A DNA stretch of 50,944 nucleotides from an uncultured Pseudomonadota bacterium. Its GTDB lineage: Bacteria > Pseudomonadota > Alphaproteobacteria > RF32 > CAG-239. Made by a program: the position numbers and the translations under genes. The notes beneath the pieces are model-generated. The model was given only the letters and a program-made list of their open reading frames with translations. It did no database searches and was not told the DNA's origin. Of this stretch, positions 7,336-16,885 are shown in pieces; positions within the stretch are counted from its first letter, which is position 1, and each line of letters starts with the position of its first letter. Location: NCBI GenBank assembly GCA_902495305.1, contig CABUWG010000006.1:1-50944 (forward strand), given 5' to 3'.

Positions 7336-8889
7336 TTAATTTTTATGAGGATTTTCCTGACTTGGCATTGTATGCGAGCGAACGTTCAAAATTCTCTCCA
7401 GCAGAAAAGTCCGCGGGGCTTTGCGTTCCAGACACATTGCCAGCAGGCGGTCCGACAGAATTTTTTGCGGCACGATCAGGCGACGGTACCGTTTGCCGTC
7501 TTCTTTGCGGTAAATAATTTCTACGGCGCTTTGAGCTTTAACGGCTTGCTCCAACATCTTCCTTTTGGAAAAGTCTGCCAATTCCACATCATCGCTATAG
7601 CGGCTCATAAATTCGTTAATGCGGTGATCCGTTAAAATATGCCGAGCCAGAACAGCCTTTTTAAGGCTTATTCCCTCAAAAGACGTACACCGGCTGAGTG
7701 CGACATAAAGCTGGCCGGTAGCAAAAGTTCCGCTGCCGATGTCTATTTCTACATTATCAAAAGTTTTGCCCTGACTTTTGTGGATGGTCACGGCCCAGGC
7801 AAGTTTGAAAGGATATTGTGTAAAAGATCCGACGCTTTCGGAGATAATCTCCCGCCCTTCCAATTTATACTTGAACATTTCCCAGGTAAAAGGAAAAACA
7901 GCAACCAGCCGTTGCCCCTGCTGCAACCGCACTTCCAGATATCTGATTCGGCCGTCACGTTCTTTGAACCCGACAATATGCCCGACACTGCCGTTGACCC
8001 AGCGGTTTTTGGAATCATTATTTAAAAACATAATCTGAGCGCCGATTTTGAAGTTCAACTCTTTGGCTGTCGGCCAGGTTTCTTTGCCGAAGTCGCCGTC
8101 AATTTCGGCTTCGGCGGTATAAACCGCGCCATCCAGCTCATCCAGACATTGCTCATTGATTTCATCGGCCAGTTTATTGGTTGTGGTCAGGCTAATTCTG
8201 AAATTTTCCGCTCCGCCGCCTAATCCGGCTCCGACACGGCTGTTCAGCCGGCTTAAATCTTCTCGCGTAATTTTGTTATTCCGGATATGGTTGAGCAAGT
8301 CGATAAAATCTTTATCCTTTTGGCGATAAACTTTTTTTAACTCTATGACCTGCAACGGAATTTTTTTAAAAACTTCTGCGCTGAAAAAATAGGGAGAGCC
8401 ATAATTCCGGTCAAAAAATTCATATTCATGGCTGTTGACAACCGGCGGAAGCTGATACAAATCACCGACAAAAATCATTTGCACACCGCCAAAAGGTTTG
8501 TCTTTTTCCGGACCATACAGGCGCAGAAAAGCATCTATGCAATCCAGCAAATCGGCACGCAGCATGGAAGCTTCATCAATAACAACGGCTTCCAGACTCT
8601 TAAAAATTCTGACCGCACGCGGTTTGAACTCTTTATTTTCTATCTGGGGCACGGAAATATTGACCGGAAATCCGAAAAAACGGTGAATGGTCTGTCCTTT
8701 GACGTTCAACGCTGCCACGCCGGTCGGTGCCAGCAAAACCAAATTTTTTTGCGAATGATTGTAACAATAATCAAGCAAGGTCGATTTTCCGGTGCCGGCT
8801 TTTCCGGTAATAAACAAGTGCCGCCGGCTGTTTTCTATCAAATCAACGGCCTGAGCAAATTCGTCATTTATTTCCAACTGTAACGGCAT
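7336..8889 (-). CDS. PIF1/RecD-like DNA helicase with a C-terminal WYL-like tail
   Basis: 517 aa. Walker A GKAGTGKST (29-37), LLAPTGVAA (motif Ia), IDEASML (Walker B), VGDLYQLPPV (motif III) and the C-terminal AVTIHKSQGKTFDNV and YVALSRC segments define a PIF1-like superfamily 1B helicase moving 5'-3'. The last about 80 residues (VEIIYRKEDGKRYRRLIVP) resemble the strand pattern of WYL-type ligand-binding domains. A GGGGAG ribosome site precedes the ATG. It likely resolves structured DNA or R-loops during replication or repair. It is divergent from the next gene. Confidence 0.85.
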   Translation of the reverse strand: MPLQLEINDEFAQAVDLIENSRRHLFITGKAGTGKSTLLDYCYNHSQKNLVLLAPTGVAALNVKGQTIHRFFGFPVNISVPQIENKEFKPRAVRIFKSLEAVVIDEASMLRADLLDCIDAFLRLYGPEKDKPFGGVQMIFVGDLYQLPPVVNSHEYEFFDRNYGSPYFFSAEVFKKIPLQVIELKKVYRQKDKDFIDLLNHIRNNKITREDLSRLNSRVGAGLGGGAENFRISLTTTNKLADEINEQCLDELDGAVYTAEAEIDGDFGKETWPTAKELNFKIGAQIMFLNNDSKNRWVNGSVGHIVGFKERDGRIRYLEVRLQQGQRLVAVFPFTWEMFKYKLEGREIISESVGSFTQYPFKLAWAVTIHKSQGKTFDNVEIDIGSGTFATGQLYVALSRCTSFEGISLKKAVLARHILTDHRINEFMSRYSDDVELADFSKRKMLEQAVKAQSAVEIIYRKEDGKRYRRLIVPQKILSDRLLAMCLERKAPRTFLLERILNVRSHTMPSQENPHKN

Positions 8890-9043
8890 TATTTCTCCCC
8901 GCCCTCATCATAAGCGTTTTGCCTGAATTTGCAAGAAATAGTTAGAATTTTGTAGACAGTTTGCAAATCTTGCTTGAACTTTGTTTTTTTGTGATTACGC
9001 TTACTCCATATTTTAATTATTACAAATTTTCGAGTTATAAAAA

Positions 9044-10978
9044 ATGGAAAGCAACGTATTGTGCAAAGTGCTCTGCGGTGATGTTTGGTTCCGATTGGAG
9101 CAGTTGTCTTCTGATCCCGTTATTGTTCAGAAGAAATTTGAACTTATTGAAAATATTGCCCAAAAGCTGAAAATCGGCGACCGGTTCAAAGCCAAAGCTG
9201 CCAAAGTTCTATATCCGTTATGCCTGAAAGATTTTAAACATCTTCACATAACGCAAAAGGCGGCGGAAAAATTCTCAGGCCTTTTTTCTTCCGAAACGTC
9301 GGAAGAAGACAAAGAGCTGCTCTGGCAGGTGTTTGCCAATTATTGTGACAACTATCTGGAAAACGACAAAGAGAATATTTTGTTGCAAAAAACCATTGAT
9401 ACCCTGCCTCAGGTTCTTGAAATGGCTAAGCCGGAAACCATTAACATCAACGTCTTTTATGACAAACCGCGCAATGAGGACATTTCTTTCTCCAGAAGCG
9501 AAATCATTGACAAGTTCTATTCGGTTTCCTACGGTGTTTGCATTTCTTTTATGGGACAGATAAAAACACAGATGTTTTGTGACCGTCATCTGAAGCAGGC
9601 AACCGATGAAGCGCGGCGGCTTGATGCCATGAAAACGGCATTGTCCCGTCTCGGGTCAGGAAAATTTATGCTGTTTGCCCTGCATTTTGACAAATATATT
9701 GAAAACACGACCAAAATCATGCCGAGTTTTGTTAAGGCCTGTGAGGACAATGTCATTCCCGCCATTCAAAACGGCAGTAACAAATATCTGTGCTCGGTCG
9801 GCAATATGTTTGGTGCCGATTTTATAGATTACGGCAGCAGCGGCTTCAGCTTCAAATGCCTAACCACAAAGTTTACGCCTTACAATATCACCCGCCTTTG
9901 CCGGATTGCCGAACAAATCCCGTCTATTGACAATGAACGTTTTGAGAAAATCCGCATGGATGCCATTTATATTGACGACGTTTTTCCGACCCTGCGTTCT
10001 TATGTTCATAATCAGGGAAAATATGCCCACAGGATTCTAAAAAGAATGGATGCTTATTATAACGCCATGCAAGATCCCGACAAAGACGATCCGGCTTTCA
10101 GGAAAAAACGTCTGGAACAAGCAATTGACGAGATCAATGATTCTGACCGCGGCTATAACTTTGACAAAGAAAGATACTTGAATCCGCAAAATTATCTTAA
10201 AACGGTCCATACTGACGGCAAGACAGAAAAAGTCTTTGAGGTTTTGCACCGTCTGACTGCAAATACGACGCCCAAAACGCTGACCACGCCAAAGACATCC
10301 GATTCCCGCCTGAATGCTTATTTTGAGAAAATCAACGAGCACAATCAATATCCTTTTCATGCCCATAACATTTTCGGTGAATATCTCGGATATTTTAACA
10401 ATATGCTGATTGATTCCATTGATAAGCAAAAATACGGCATTTCGCATAATATGATTAATACCATTCTATGGACGGAGCGCAAAGCTTTTAACATTTTAGA
10501 GGGCATGGATGCCGGATATCAGCTCGGCGCCTTTAAGGAAGACTGGTTCAAAAACATCATTATGTTTTATGAACTGACCAATTCTGCCTCGGCTTCAAAG
10601 TTTGACCGAGAGGAATTCAATGCCTTCTTTGACGGTATCAAAGATAAAAGGATGGAAGATGCTTATCATGACCTGTCACACCGCACGGCAGGAAAAATTA
10701 CTGAATTATCGCAAAAACAACGCAATGGCGGCAATAAATACCAAAATTATCTTAACTCACTGCATTTGCCGCAAGAACAGGACAAATATATTCGGCATAA
10801 GATGAAGACCATCACTCAGCTGAAGATTGACAGCAATTTGTCCGGTTACCGCCTGTCTAAGGCCATATTCAATCTGGTTTCGCCAAGGCCATGCAATTAT
10901 GAGGCTTTAAGACGCTACATGAAAGAACGGAATCAGCCCCTTGCACCGCTGCCCAGAAAAGATTTTTATTATTGTTAA
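9044..10978 (+). CDS. large hypothetical protein, no recognised domain
   Basis: 644 aa, cytosolic in appearance: no signal peptide, no membrane segment, charged and helix-rich throughout. There is a Thr/Pro-rich linker near residues 405-420 (TTPKTLTTPKTS), separating an N-terminal part of about 400 residues from a C-terminal one of about 220. The ribosome site is weak (the ATG follows an A/T-rich stretch). Its stop overlaps the convergent radC stop by 4 nt. Codon use looks like its neighbours, so it is a settled gene. I do not recognise the family and assign no function. Confidence 0.7.
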   Translation: MESNVLCKVLCGDVWFRLEQLSSDPVIVQKKFELIENIAQKLKIGDRFKAKAAKVLYPLCLKDFKHLHITQKAAEKFSGLFSSETSEEDKELLWQVFANYCDNYLENDKENILLQKTIDTLPQVLEMAKPETININVFYDKPRNEDISFSRSEIIDKFYSVSYGVCISFMGQIKTQMFCDRHLKQATDEARRLDAMKTALSRLGSGKFMLFALHFDKYIENTTKIMPSFVKACEDNVIPAIQNGSNKYLCSVGNMFGADFIDYGSSGFSFKCLTTKFTPYNITRLCRIAEQIPSIDNERFEKIRMDAIYIDDVFPTLRSYVHNQGKYAHRILKRMDAYYNAMQDPDKDDPAFRKKRLEQAIDEINDSDRGYNFDKERYLNPQNYLKTVHTDGKTEKVFEVLHRLTANTTPKTLTTPKTSDSRLNAYFEKINEHNQYPFHAHNIFGEYLGYFNNMLIDSIDKQKYGISHNMINTILWTERKAFNILEGMDAGYQLGAFKEDWFKNIIMFYELTNSASASKFDREEFNAFFDGIKDKRMEDAYHDLSHRTAGKITELSQKQRNGGNKYQNYLNSLHLPQEQDKYIRHKMKTITQLKIDSNLSGYRLSKAIFNLVSPRPCNYEALRRYMKERNQPLAPLPRKDFYYC

Positions 10979-11676
10979 TAGACAATGCCCTTTTGGCTAA
11001 AACTGTAAATGCTGTTTTTGCTGACAATCAGATGGTCAATCAGGCGGATGTTTACGGCTTTGCAGGCGGCTTCTATTTTGTCGGTGATTTCAATATCGGC
11101 ACGTGACGGCGTTACATCGCCGGAGGGATGGTTGTGTACCATGATAATAGCTCCCGCGCCGTGATTGATTGCCGATTTGATGACTTCCCGCGGATGGAGA
11201 GAAACGCTGTTGATTGTTCCTCTTTGCTGGATTTCCTCACCAATCAAACGCAGCTTGGTATCAAGCCAGACAATGCGGAACTGTTCAACATCGGCATAAG
11301 CCATGGAACTGCGGAAATAGTCTATCATAATGTCCATGGAATTGATAATCGGCTGGTCAGAGGCTTTCAAAGTCTGATACTGCATTCGGAGCGCAGCTTC
11401 TTTCACGGCTTTTAACAAGGCCAGAGAGGTTTCTTTTATTCCTTCGCAGGAAAGCAATTCCGCACTGTCTGCATTAACAACTTCGGCAAAACTGCCAAAC
11501 TTGCGGATCAAGTTTTTGGCAATCGGTTTGACATCGCGCCGCGGGATAGACATCATCAACAGAAGTTCCAGAAACTCGTAATCGGCCATGTCTTTTCCGC
11601 CGCCGGCAAGGAACTTGTCCCTTACTCTTTTACGGTGGCCGAGATAATCCGGCGCGGTTTTGTCCTTTTCCGTCAT
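10975..11676 (-). CDS. radC: RadC family JAB/MPN-domain protein
   Basis: 233 aa, full length. The N-terminal helix-hairpin-helix-like part (GHRKRVRDKF, LLSCEGIKETSL) precedes the JAMM-type metal site: HNHPSGD (181-187), with the upstream Glu in EEIQQRG (147-153). The family is widespread, linked historically to repair and often found in mobile elements; its biochemical role is unsettled. It lies 20 nt downstream of map, in the same direction and probably cotranscribed. Confidence 0.93.
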   Translation of the reverse strand: MTEKDKTAPDYLGHRKRVRDKFLAGGGKDMADYEFLELLLMMSIPRRDVKPIAKNLIRKFGSFAEVVNADSAELLSCEGIKETSLALLKAVKEAALRMQYQTLKASDQPIINSMDIMIDYFRSSMAYADVEQFRIVWLDTKLRLIGEEIQQRGTINSVSLHPREVIKSAINHGAGAIIMVHNHPSGDVTPSRADIEITDKIEAACKAVNIRLIDHLIVSKNSIYSFSQKGIVY

Positions 11677-11696
11677 GCAGCAGTCCCTCTCAGCCG

Positions 11697-12503
11697 CTAA
11701 TCCATTTTATAAGGCGGTTTGTCCCAGCCTTTGGGCGAATAAGTAAAGACCTCATATCCGTCTTTGGTCACACCGAGCGAGTGTTCGAACTGGGCAGTCA
11801 AAGATTTGTCGCGGGTTACGGCTGTCCAGCCGTCTTTTAATATGATCGCGTCTTTTTTGCCAATGTTAATCATCGGTTCTATGGTAAAGAACATGCCTTC
11901 TTCCATCACCGGCCCCGTGCCTTTTTTTCCGCAATGCATGACATTGGGCGCGTCATGAAAGACTTTGCCCAGCCCGTGCCCGCAGAACATATCAACCACG
12001 GAGTAGCCGTATTTATGGGCATATTCCTCAATAACGGCGCCGATATCGCCAAAGCGGGCACCGGGTTTGACAACATCTATGCCGCGCATCAGGCATTCAT
12101 AAGTCACATCGCACAGGCGGGTAGCTTTCAGCTTGGGTTTTCCGGCATAATACATGCGGCTGGTATCGCCGTACCATCCGTCCAGAATGACGGTGACGTC
12201 AATATTCAGAATATCGCCGTCAACCAGTTTTCTTTCATAACTCGGAATACCGTGGCAGATGACATGGTTGATGGAAATACACAAGGTTTTGGGATAACCA
12301 TGATAACCCAGACAAGCCGGAATTGCGCCGTGCGACGTAATAAACTCACGCGCAAGGTCGTCAATTTCTCCGGTTGAAACGCCGACTTTTACATACGGCG
12401 TAATATAGTCCAAACACTCGGCCGCCAGTCTGCCGGCTTTGCGCATTCCTTCAAAATCGGCATTGTCATAAATCATGATGCCGTCTTTTCTTTTAATAGC
12501 CAC
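11697..12503 (-). CDS. map: methionine aminopeptidase, type I
   Basis: 268 aa. It removes the initiator Met from new proteins. The metal ligands are visible: D102 and D113 (NIDVTVILDGWYGDTS), H176 (CGHGLG), E209 (FTIEPM) and E240 (QFEHSLGV). H84 (ICHGIP) is the substrate His. I took the GTG at 12503 because AGAGGCG lies just upstream; the ATG at codon 10 is an alternative still ahead of the conserved region. radC follows closely. Confidence 0.95.
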   Translation of the reverse strand: MAIKRKDGIMIYDNADFEGMRKAGRLAAECLDYITPYVKVGVSTGEIDDLAREFITSHGAIPACLGYHGYPKTLCISINHVICHGIPSYERKLVDGDILNIDVTVILDGWYGDTSRMYYAGKPKLKATRLCDVTYECLMRGIDVVKPGARFGDIGAVIEEYAHKYGYSVVDMFCGHGLGKVFHDAPNVMHCGKKGTGPVMEEGMFFTIEPMINIGKKDAIILKDGWTAVTRDKSLTAQFEHSLGVTKDGYEVFTYSPKGWDKPPYKMD

Positions 12504-12637
12504 TTTTCGCCTCTTTTCTTTACATAACCGGTTCTGTTGTACACTTATTTTATTTATAATGCAATAGTTCTAAAAATTTTATGAATCATTTAAAAGCGCT
12601 TCATCAGTATTATTTAATATATAAAAGGGGAAAAAAC

Positions 12638-13126
12638 ATGATGCGAAAACTTAAGATATTTGCTTACAGCACTCTGATTGTTTTGATTTGCGCTTATATT
12701 ACCAGCTATTTTACCATGGAAGGCATTGAAAGTTGGTTTGTTTTCAGCAAAAAGCCGGCTTTTATGCCGCCCGAAAACTGGTTCGCCCCGATATGGAGCG
12801 TTCTTTATGCCCTGATGATTTTATCCTTTTATCTGGTTTTGCGCTATTCTTACAAGCCCGAAGCCGCCGAGGCCAACAGTTATTTTCTGACGCAGCTCCT
12901 GCTGCAGGTCATCTGGAGCTTTACTTTCTTTTTCAAAGGGTATACGGCGTTGGCTTTTGTCGTGATTCTTTATCTTGATTATGTTGTTTTCAGGATGCTC
13001 GGTCTTTTCAAAAACATCAGGCCGCTGGCGGCTTATCTGCTCTATCCGTTTTTTATCTGGCTGATTTTTGCCACGATATTAAACTTCTCCTTTATCCTGA
13101 CGAACGGCATGGTTGTTTTTGAGTAA
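12638..13126 (+). CDS. tspO: TspO/MBR family membrane protein
   Basis: 162 aa from the ATG at 12638, preceded by AAAGGGGA; the frame could open earlier, but without a ribosome site. Five hydrophobic helices are evident. PPENWFAPIWSVLYALM is the family signature between helices 1 and 2, and a Trp-rich WSFTFFFKG lies in helix 3. TspO proteins bind porphyrins and isoprenoid-like ligands in the outer or cytoplasmic membrane and modulate stress or tetrapyrrole responses. It stands alone, divergent from map. Confidence 0.85.
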   Translation: MMRKLKIFAYSTLIVLICAYITSYFTMEGIESWFVFSKKPAFMPPENWFAPIWSVLYALMILSFYLVLRYSYKPEAAEANSYFLTQLLLQVIWSFTFFFKGYTALAFVVILYLDYVVFRMLGLFKNIRPLAAYLLYPFFIWLIFATILNFSFILTNGMVVFE

Positions 13127-13211
13127 TAAATTCCTAAAAAACACTGGACAATCTTGTAATTTTACCTTAAATTGGCAAGGTTATTAAAGTTTATATTTTT
13201 GGGAAGAAAAA

Positions 13212-15857
13212 ATGACTGCAACATTAAAAGATATCAGAAACACTTATTTAAGCTTTTTTGAAAAACACGGACACAAAGTCGTCCCTTCCAGTTCTCTGGT
13301 GCCAAACAACGATCCGACCCTGATGTTTACAAACTCGGGCATGGTGCAATTTAAAAATATTCTGGCCGGCAACGAAACCCGCGATTATACGCGAGCGACT
13401 TCTTCCCAAAAATCCGTTCGCGCCGGCGGCAAGCACAATGACCTTGACAGCGTCGGTTATGACGTTCGCCATCATACTTTTTTTGAAATGCTCGGCAATT
13501 TTTCTTTTGGCGATTACTTCAAAGAAGAAGCTATCTTGTGGACATGGGAACTGCTGACCAAAGAATTTGACATGGACAAATCCCGTCTGGCCGTGACAGT
13601 TTATCATACGGACGACGAAGCTTATAATATCTGGAAAAAAGTTGCCGGACTGCCGGATGACCGGATTATCCGCATTGCAACAAAAGACAACTTCTGGCAG
13701 ATGGGCGATACCGGTCCCTGCGGCCCCTGCTCCGAAATCTTTTTTGACCATGGTCCCGAGGTTTGGGGCGGTCTGCCGGGGACGCCGGAAGAAGACGGCG
13801 ACCGCTGGATTGAAATCTGGAATCTGGTGTTTGACCAGTTTGAAGACCTGCCGGACGGTTCCCGCATTCCGCTGAAGCGTCCGTCTATTGACACGGGTAT
13901 GGGTTTGGAGCGTTTTTCTGCCATTTTGCAAGGCGTTCACTCCAACTTTGACATTGACTTGTTTAAAAATCTGACGAAGGCGATTGCCGACCTTTCTCCG
14001 GTCGATCCGGAAGGAAAATATATTCCGTCGTTTAACGTTATTGCCGATCATTTGCGTTCTGCCGCCTTTTTGATTGCCGACGGCGTTTTGCCGTCCAATG
14101 AAGGACGCGGTTATGTTCTGCGCCGGATTATGCGCCGCGCCATGCGCCATGTCAGCCTGCTCGGCGTTAAAGATACAATGATGTACAAACTGGTTCCGGC
14201 TCTGCAAAAAGAAATGGGCGAGGCTTATCCGGAACTTATCCGTGCCGGCGCTTTAATCACCGAAACGCTGAAACTGGAAGAAAACCGCTTCAGAAAGACA
14301 TTGGACAAAGGGCTGCGCCTGCTGGACGATGCCACGGAAAACCTTAAAGAAGGCGATACGCTGGACGGCGAGACTGCATTCAAGCTTTATGACACTTACG
14401 GTTTTCCGCTCGATTTGACACAGGATGCCCTCAAAAACAAAAAGATTGCCGTTGACACAGACGGTTTTGATGCGGCAATGGAACGCCAAAAAGCCGAAGC
14501 CCGCAAAAACTGGGCCGGTTCAGGCGATGCCGGCACCGAAAAAATCTGGTTTGAGATGAAAGACAAACTCGGACAAACCGAATTTTTGGGCTATACAACC
14601 TTATCCTCAGAATGTCAGGTTACCGGTCTGGTTCAAAACGGGCAGGAAGTTTCTGCCGTTTCCGGCGGAGAATTTTATCTGATAGCCAATCAGACCCCGT
14701 TTTACGGTGAATCCGGCGGACAAGTCGGAGATAAGGGAAAGATTGTCGGCAAAGATGCTGAGATTGAGGTCATTGACGTTAAGAAAAAGCTCGACGGTAT
14801 GTTTGTTCATACCTGCAAAATGGTTAAAGGGACCGTCAAAACCGGCGACACCCTCAGCTTTGAAGTTGATGAAGAAAACCGCAAAGCCATTGCGGCAAAC
14901 CACTCGGTAACACATATTCTGCATCATGTTCTGCAAGAAAAATTCGGTTCGACCGTTACGCAAAAAGGTTCTTTGGTTTCTGCCGAGCGGATGCGCTTTG
15001 ATATTTCTTATCCCAAGCAGATCAGCGAAGAAGAACTGCGCGACATTGAAGACAAAGTCAACCATCTTATTCGGGAAAATGCACCGGTCAACACTAAGTT
15101 GATGTGTCAGGACGAGGCCATTGCCTGCGGCGCCATGGCTTTGTTCGGCGAAAAATACGGCGACGAGGTTCGTGTTGTCTGCATGGGTGACGATGTTAAT
15201 GCGCCCTTCTCCATGGAGCTCTGCGGCGGCACCCATGTTAAACATACCGGCGATATCGGATATTTTAATATTGTATCGGAAGGCGCGGTTGCTGCCGGCG
15301 TTCGCCGTCTGGAATGCGTCACCGGACACGGCGCCGAGAAGTTTGTACAAGATATTGAAGACAAGCTTCATGCCGTCGGCCATGCCCTGAAGGCAAGCTT
15401 TAATGATATTGAAGCCCGTGTTCAGCAGCTGCTCGACGAGAAGAAGAAGCTGGAAGAGCAGATTTTTGAACTCAAAAAATCTTTTGTCAGCAACAAAGCT
15501 GCCGATAATCAGGATAAAATCGAGGTTGTCAACGGCATTAAATTTGTCGGGCGCGCTGTTCCGAACATTCATCCGAAAGAGCTGAAAGCCTTTATTGACG
15601 AGATTAACAACACAATCGGCTCCGGCGTGGTTGTTCTGGCGACCAATAAAGACGACAAAGCCAGCATTGTGGTTGGCGTTACCAAAGATTTGACGGCCCG
15701 TTTCTCGGCAATTGATCTGGTTAAAATCGCTTCCGGCGTGGTTGGCGGCCAAGGCGGCGGCGGACGGCCGGATATGGCTCAGGCCGGCGGCCCGAACGGC
15801 GGGAAAATTGCCGAAGCTATTGCCGCTGTTAAAAATGAACTGGAAAAAGCCGTTTAA
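13212..15857 (+). CDS. alaS: alanyl-tRNA synthetase
   Basis: 881 aa, full length. The N-terminal class II catalytic domain is clear (FEMLGNFSFGDYFK; TDTGMGLERF-type motif 3, here IDTGMGLERFS). It is followed by the tRNA-recognition part, the editing domain with NHSVTHILHH and CGGTHV zinc/catalytic residues, a coiled coil near residues 735-760 (QQLLDEKKKLEEQIFELKK) and the Gly-rich C-Ala domain (GGQGGGGRPDMAQAGG). It charges tRNA-Ala and hydrolyses Ser/Gly mischarges. The start follows an AAGAAAAA stretch. A terminator lies 20 nt after the stop. Confidence 0.98.
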   Translation: MTATLKDIRNTYLSFFEKHGHKVVPSSSLVPNNDPTLMFTNSGMVQFKNILAGNETRDYTRATSSQKSVRAGGKHNDLDSVGYDVRHHTFFEMLGNFSFGDYFKEEAILWTWELLTKEFDMDKSRLAVTVYHTDDEAYNIWKKVAGLPDDRIIRIATKDNFWQMGDTGPCGPCSEIFFDHGPEVWGGLPGTPEEDGDRWIEIWNLVFDQFEDLPDGSRIPLKRPSIDTGMGLERFSAILQGVHSNFDIDLFKNLTKAIADLSPVDPEGKYIPSFNVIADHLRSAAFLIADGVLPSNEGRGYVLRRIMRRAMRHVSLLGVKDTMMYKLVPALQKEMGEAYPELIRAGALITETLKLEENRFRKTLDKGLRLLDDATENLKEGDTLDGETAFKLYDTYGFPLDLTQDALKNKKIAVDTDGFDAAMERQKAEARKNWAGSGDAGTEKIWFEMKDKLGQTEFLGYTTLSSECQVTGLVQNGQEVSAVSGGEFYLIANQTPFYGESGGQVGDKGKIVGKDAEIEVIDVKKKLDGMFVHTCKMVKGTVKTGDTLSFEVDEENRKAIAANHSVTHILHHVLQEKFGSTVTQKGSLVSAERMRFDISYPKQISEEELRDIEDKVNHLIRENAPVNTKLMCQDEAIACGAMALFGEKYGDEVRVVCMGDDVNAPFSMELCGGTHVKHTGDIGYFNIVSEGAVAAGVRRLECVTGHGAEKFVQDIEDKLHAVGHALKASFNDIEARVQQLLDEKKKLEEQIFELKKSFVSNKAADNQDKIEVVNGIKFVGRAVPNIHPKELKAFIDEINNTIGSGVVVLATNKDDKASIVVGVTKDLTARFSAIDLVKIASGVVGGQGGGGRPDMAQAGGPNGGKIAEAIAAVKNELEKAV

Positions 15858-15876
15858 GGCTTGCGTACAAAAAAAG

Positions 15877-15906
15877 AAATCCGTCGAAACCGGCGGATTT
15901 TTTTTT
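15877..15906 (+). terminator. rho-independent terminator of alaS
   Basis: Arms AAATCCG-TCG and CGG-CGGATTT pair around AAAC, followed directly by a run of T's. It sits about 20 nt after the alaS stop. Confidence 0.85.
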
Positions 15907-15930
15907 GCATTACGGTTATGTGTTCTATTT

Positions 15931-15967
15931 AAAACGGCAAACGCCCAAGTCAAAGACTCAGGCGCCG
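15931..15967 (-). terminator. minus-strand terminator-like hairpin closing RNA unit 4
   Basis: On the minus strand CGCCTGAGTC and GACTTGGGCG pair around TTT (15942-15964), with two G-U pairs that would be mismatches on the plus strand. An outer CGGC/GCCG pair extends it. The T tail is short (GTTTGCCGTTTT), so termination may be inefficient. Confidence 0.5.
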
Positions 15968-16068
15968 GTTAAATTGGGTTTCACAACAAAACTTAACAAT
16001 AATCTTTATTTATAGCGAAAAAAATCTACTGTTAAAGAATAAGACTAACTTCACAGCCAATCTTATTC
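15938..16068 (-). ncRNA. candidate structured RNA, unit 4 of the hairpin array
   Basis: Read on the minus strand it opens with a 13-14 bp hairpin at 16037-16068 (stem GAATAAGA/TCTTATTC, apex GCT-GTGA-AGT). An A/T-rich spacer of about 40 nt follows, then a second hairpin at 15968-15997 (stem GTTAAG..GTT/AAC..TTAAC, GTGA loop) and the terminator-like stem at 15942-15964. Several pairs are G-U only on this strand. It encodes no protein of note. Transcription is inferred. Confidence 0.5.
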
Positions 16069-16228
16069 AAAATTGTCAAATACCATGAAATACAATGTCG
16101 AGCAATAAATCATGATACTATCTTGGCAAATGTTTAACGAGAACTAAATCTAACAAAATATGGAAAATAATAGATATAATACATAAAAAAGTGATTATCT
16201 TCTAACATTGACACACGGGATTGTCAAT

Positions 16229-16259
16229 AAAAAAACGCTCAAACCCGAAGGTCTGAGCG
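16229..16259 (-). terminator. minus-strand rho-independent terminator closing RNA unit 3
   Basis: On the minus strand CGCTCAGACC and GGTTTGAGCG pair fully (one G-U) around a TTCG tetraloop, then seven T's follow. There is no protein gene immediately upstream on that strand, so it must end a noncoding transcript or a long readthrough. Confidence 0.85.
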
Positions 16260-16484
16260 CCAGGAATAGTTGAGTTTCACAACGGAACCTTTTCCCATTT
16301 GAAGAAAATTCTTTTGAGTCAGACATAACTCCGTGAGTTATGCCGGCTGCCGAACAGTCTCTGCAGGGACAGCCGTAAAGTCAGTATTATCTTTGCCGGA
16401 AACGTCGTGAATCGGCAAAGCATATTTTGTATTTGTTTATAAGCTTTTAAGAGAATAAAGCGAACCTCGCGGCGGACTTTATTC
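16229..16484 (-). ncRNA. candidate structured RNA, unit 3 of the hairpin array (about 250 nt)
   Basis: Minus-strand order: GCGA-capped hairpin 16453-16484, perfect 8-bp hairpin 16391-16420 (CTTTGCCG/CGGCAAAG), 5-bp closing stem 16345-16374 (GGCTG/CAGCC) with inner pairing, perfect hairpin 16324-16342 (CATAACTC/GAGTTATG, 3-nt loop), GTGA-capped hairpin 16263-16295, then a strong terminator. No convincing open frame with a ribosome site is present. The density of perfect stems and the terminator make a stable noncoding RNA the simplest reading. Confidence 0.55.
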
Positions 16485-16634
16485 AAATCTTAAACTATAA
16501 AAATGGCATTTTGAACAATCACTGCCCTACTTTGCCACATCAGATTATTTGACCACTTGCAATACAAATCTAGAGAAAATGCAAGGGCTGGAAAAAATCC
16601 TTTTCTTAAATGTGAAATAATCCTAAACCAAAAT

Positions 16635-16748
16635 GAATACGGCGGGTTTCGCAACCGGCCGGATTCTGAGTTTAAAAATTATTGTATATTTTATTGCGAT
16701 TATGATTCTTCTTTTACAAATAAGACTAACTTCACAGTCCGTCTTATT
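16635..16748 (-). ncRNA. candidate structured RNA, unit 2 of the hairpin array
   Basis: It has two hairpins of the family: 16719-16748 (AATAAGAC lower stem, GTGA loop) and 16635-16666 (14-bp G/C-rich stem, GCGA loop). An A/T-rich stretch of about 50 nt separates them. No terminator follows, unlike the other units, so it may be a decayed copy or part of a longer transcript. Confidence 0.4.
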
Positions 16749-16885
16749 CTTATATACAAATATCACGAATGCTTTTAAATTTCATGATACTGAATCTGAT
16801 AACCAAACAGTGAATAATAAATTTAATAATTTAAGCAAGTGCCGTTGATGTAACACAGATTATACCGCGAGTCAACCGTTTTTGT

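Noticed and set aside
14607..15953. 448-codon minus-strand frame
   Set aside because: Antisense shadow of alaS; its composition (His/Asn/Phe-rich) reflects the complementary strand, with no homology signal.
16557..16848. Two overlapping plus-strand frames of 71-73 codons in the hairpin array
   Set aside because: No ribosome site, and they run across the structured hairpins; composition looks random.
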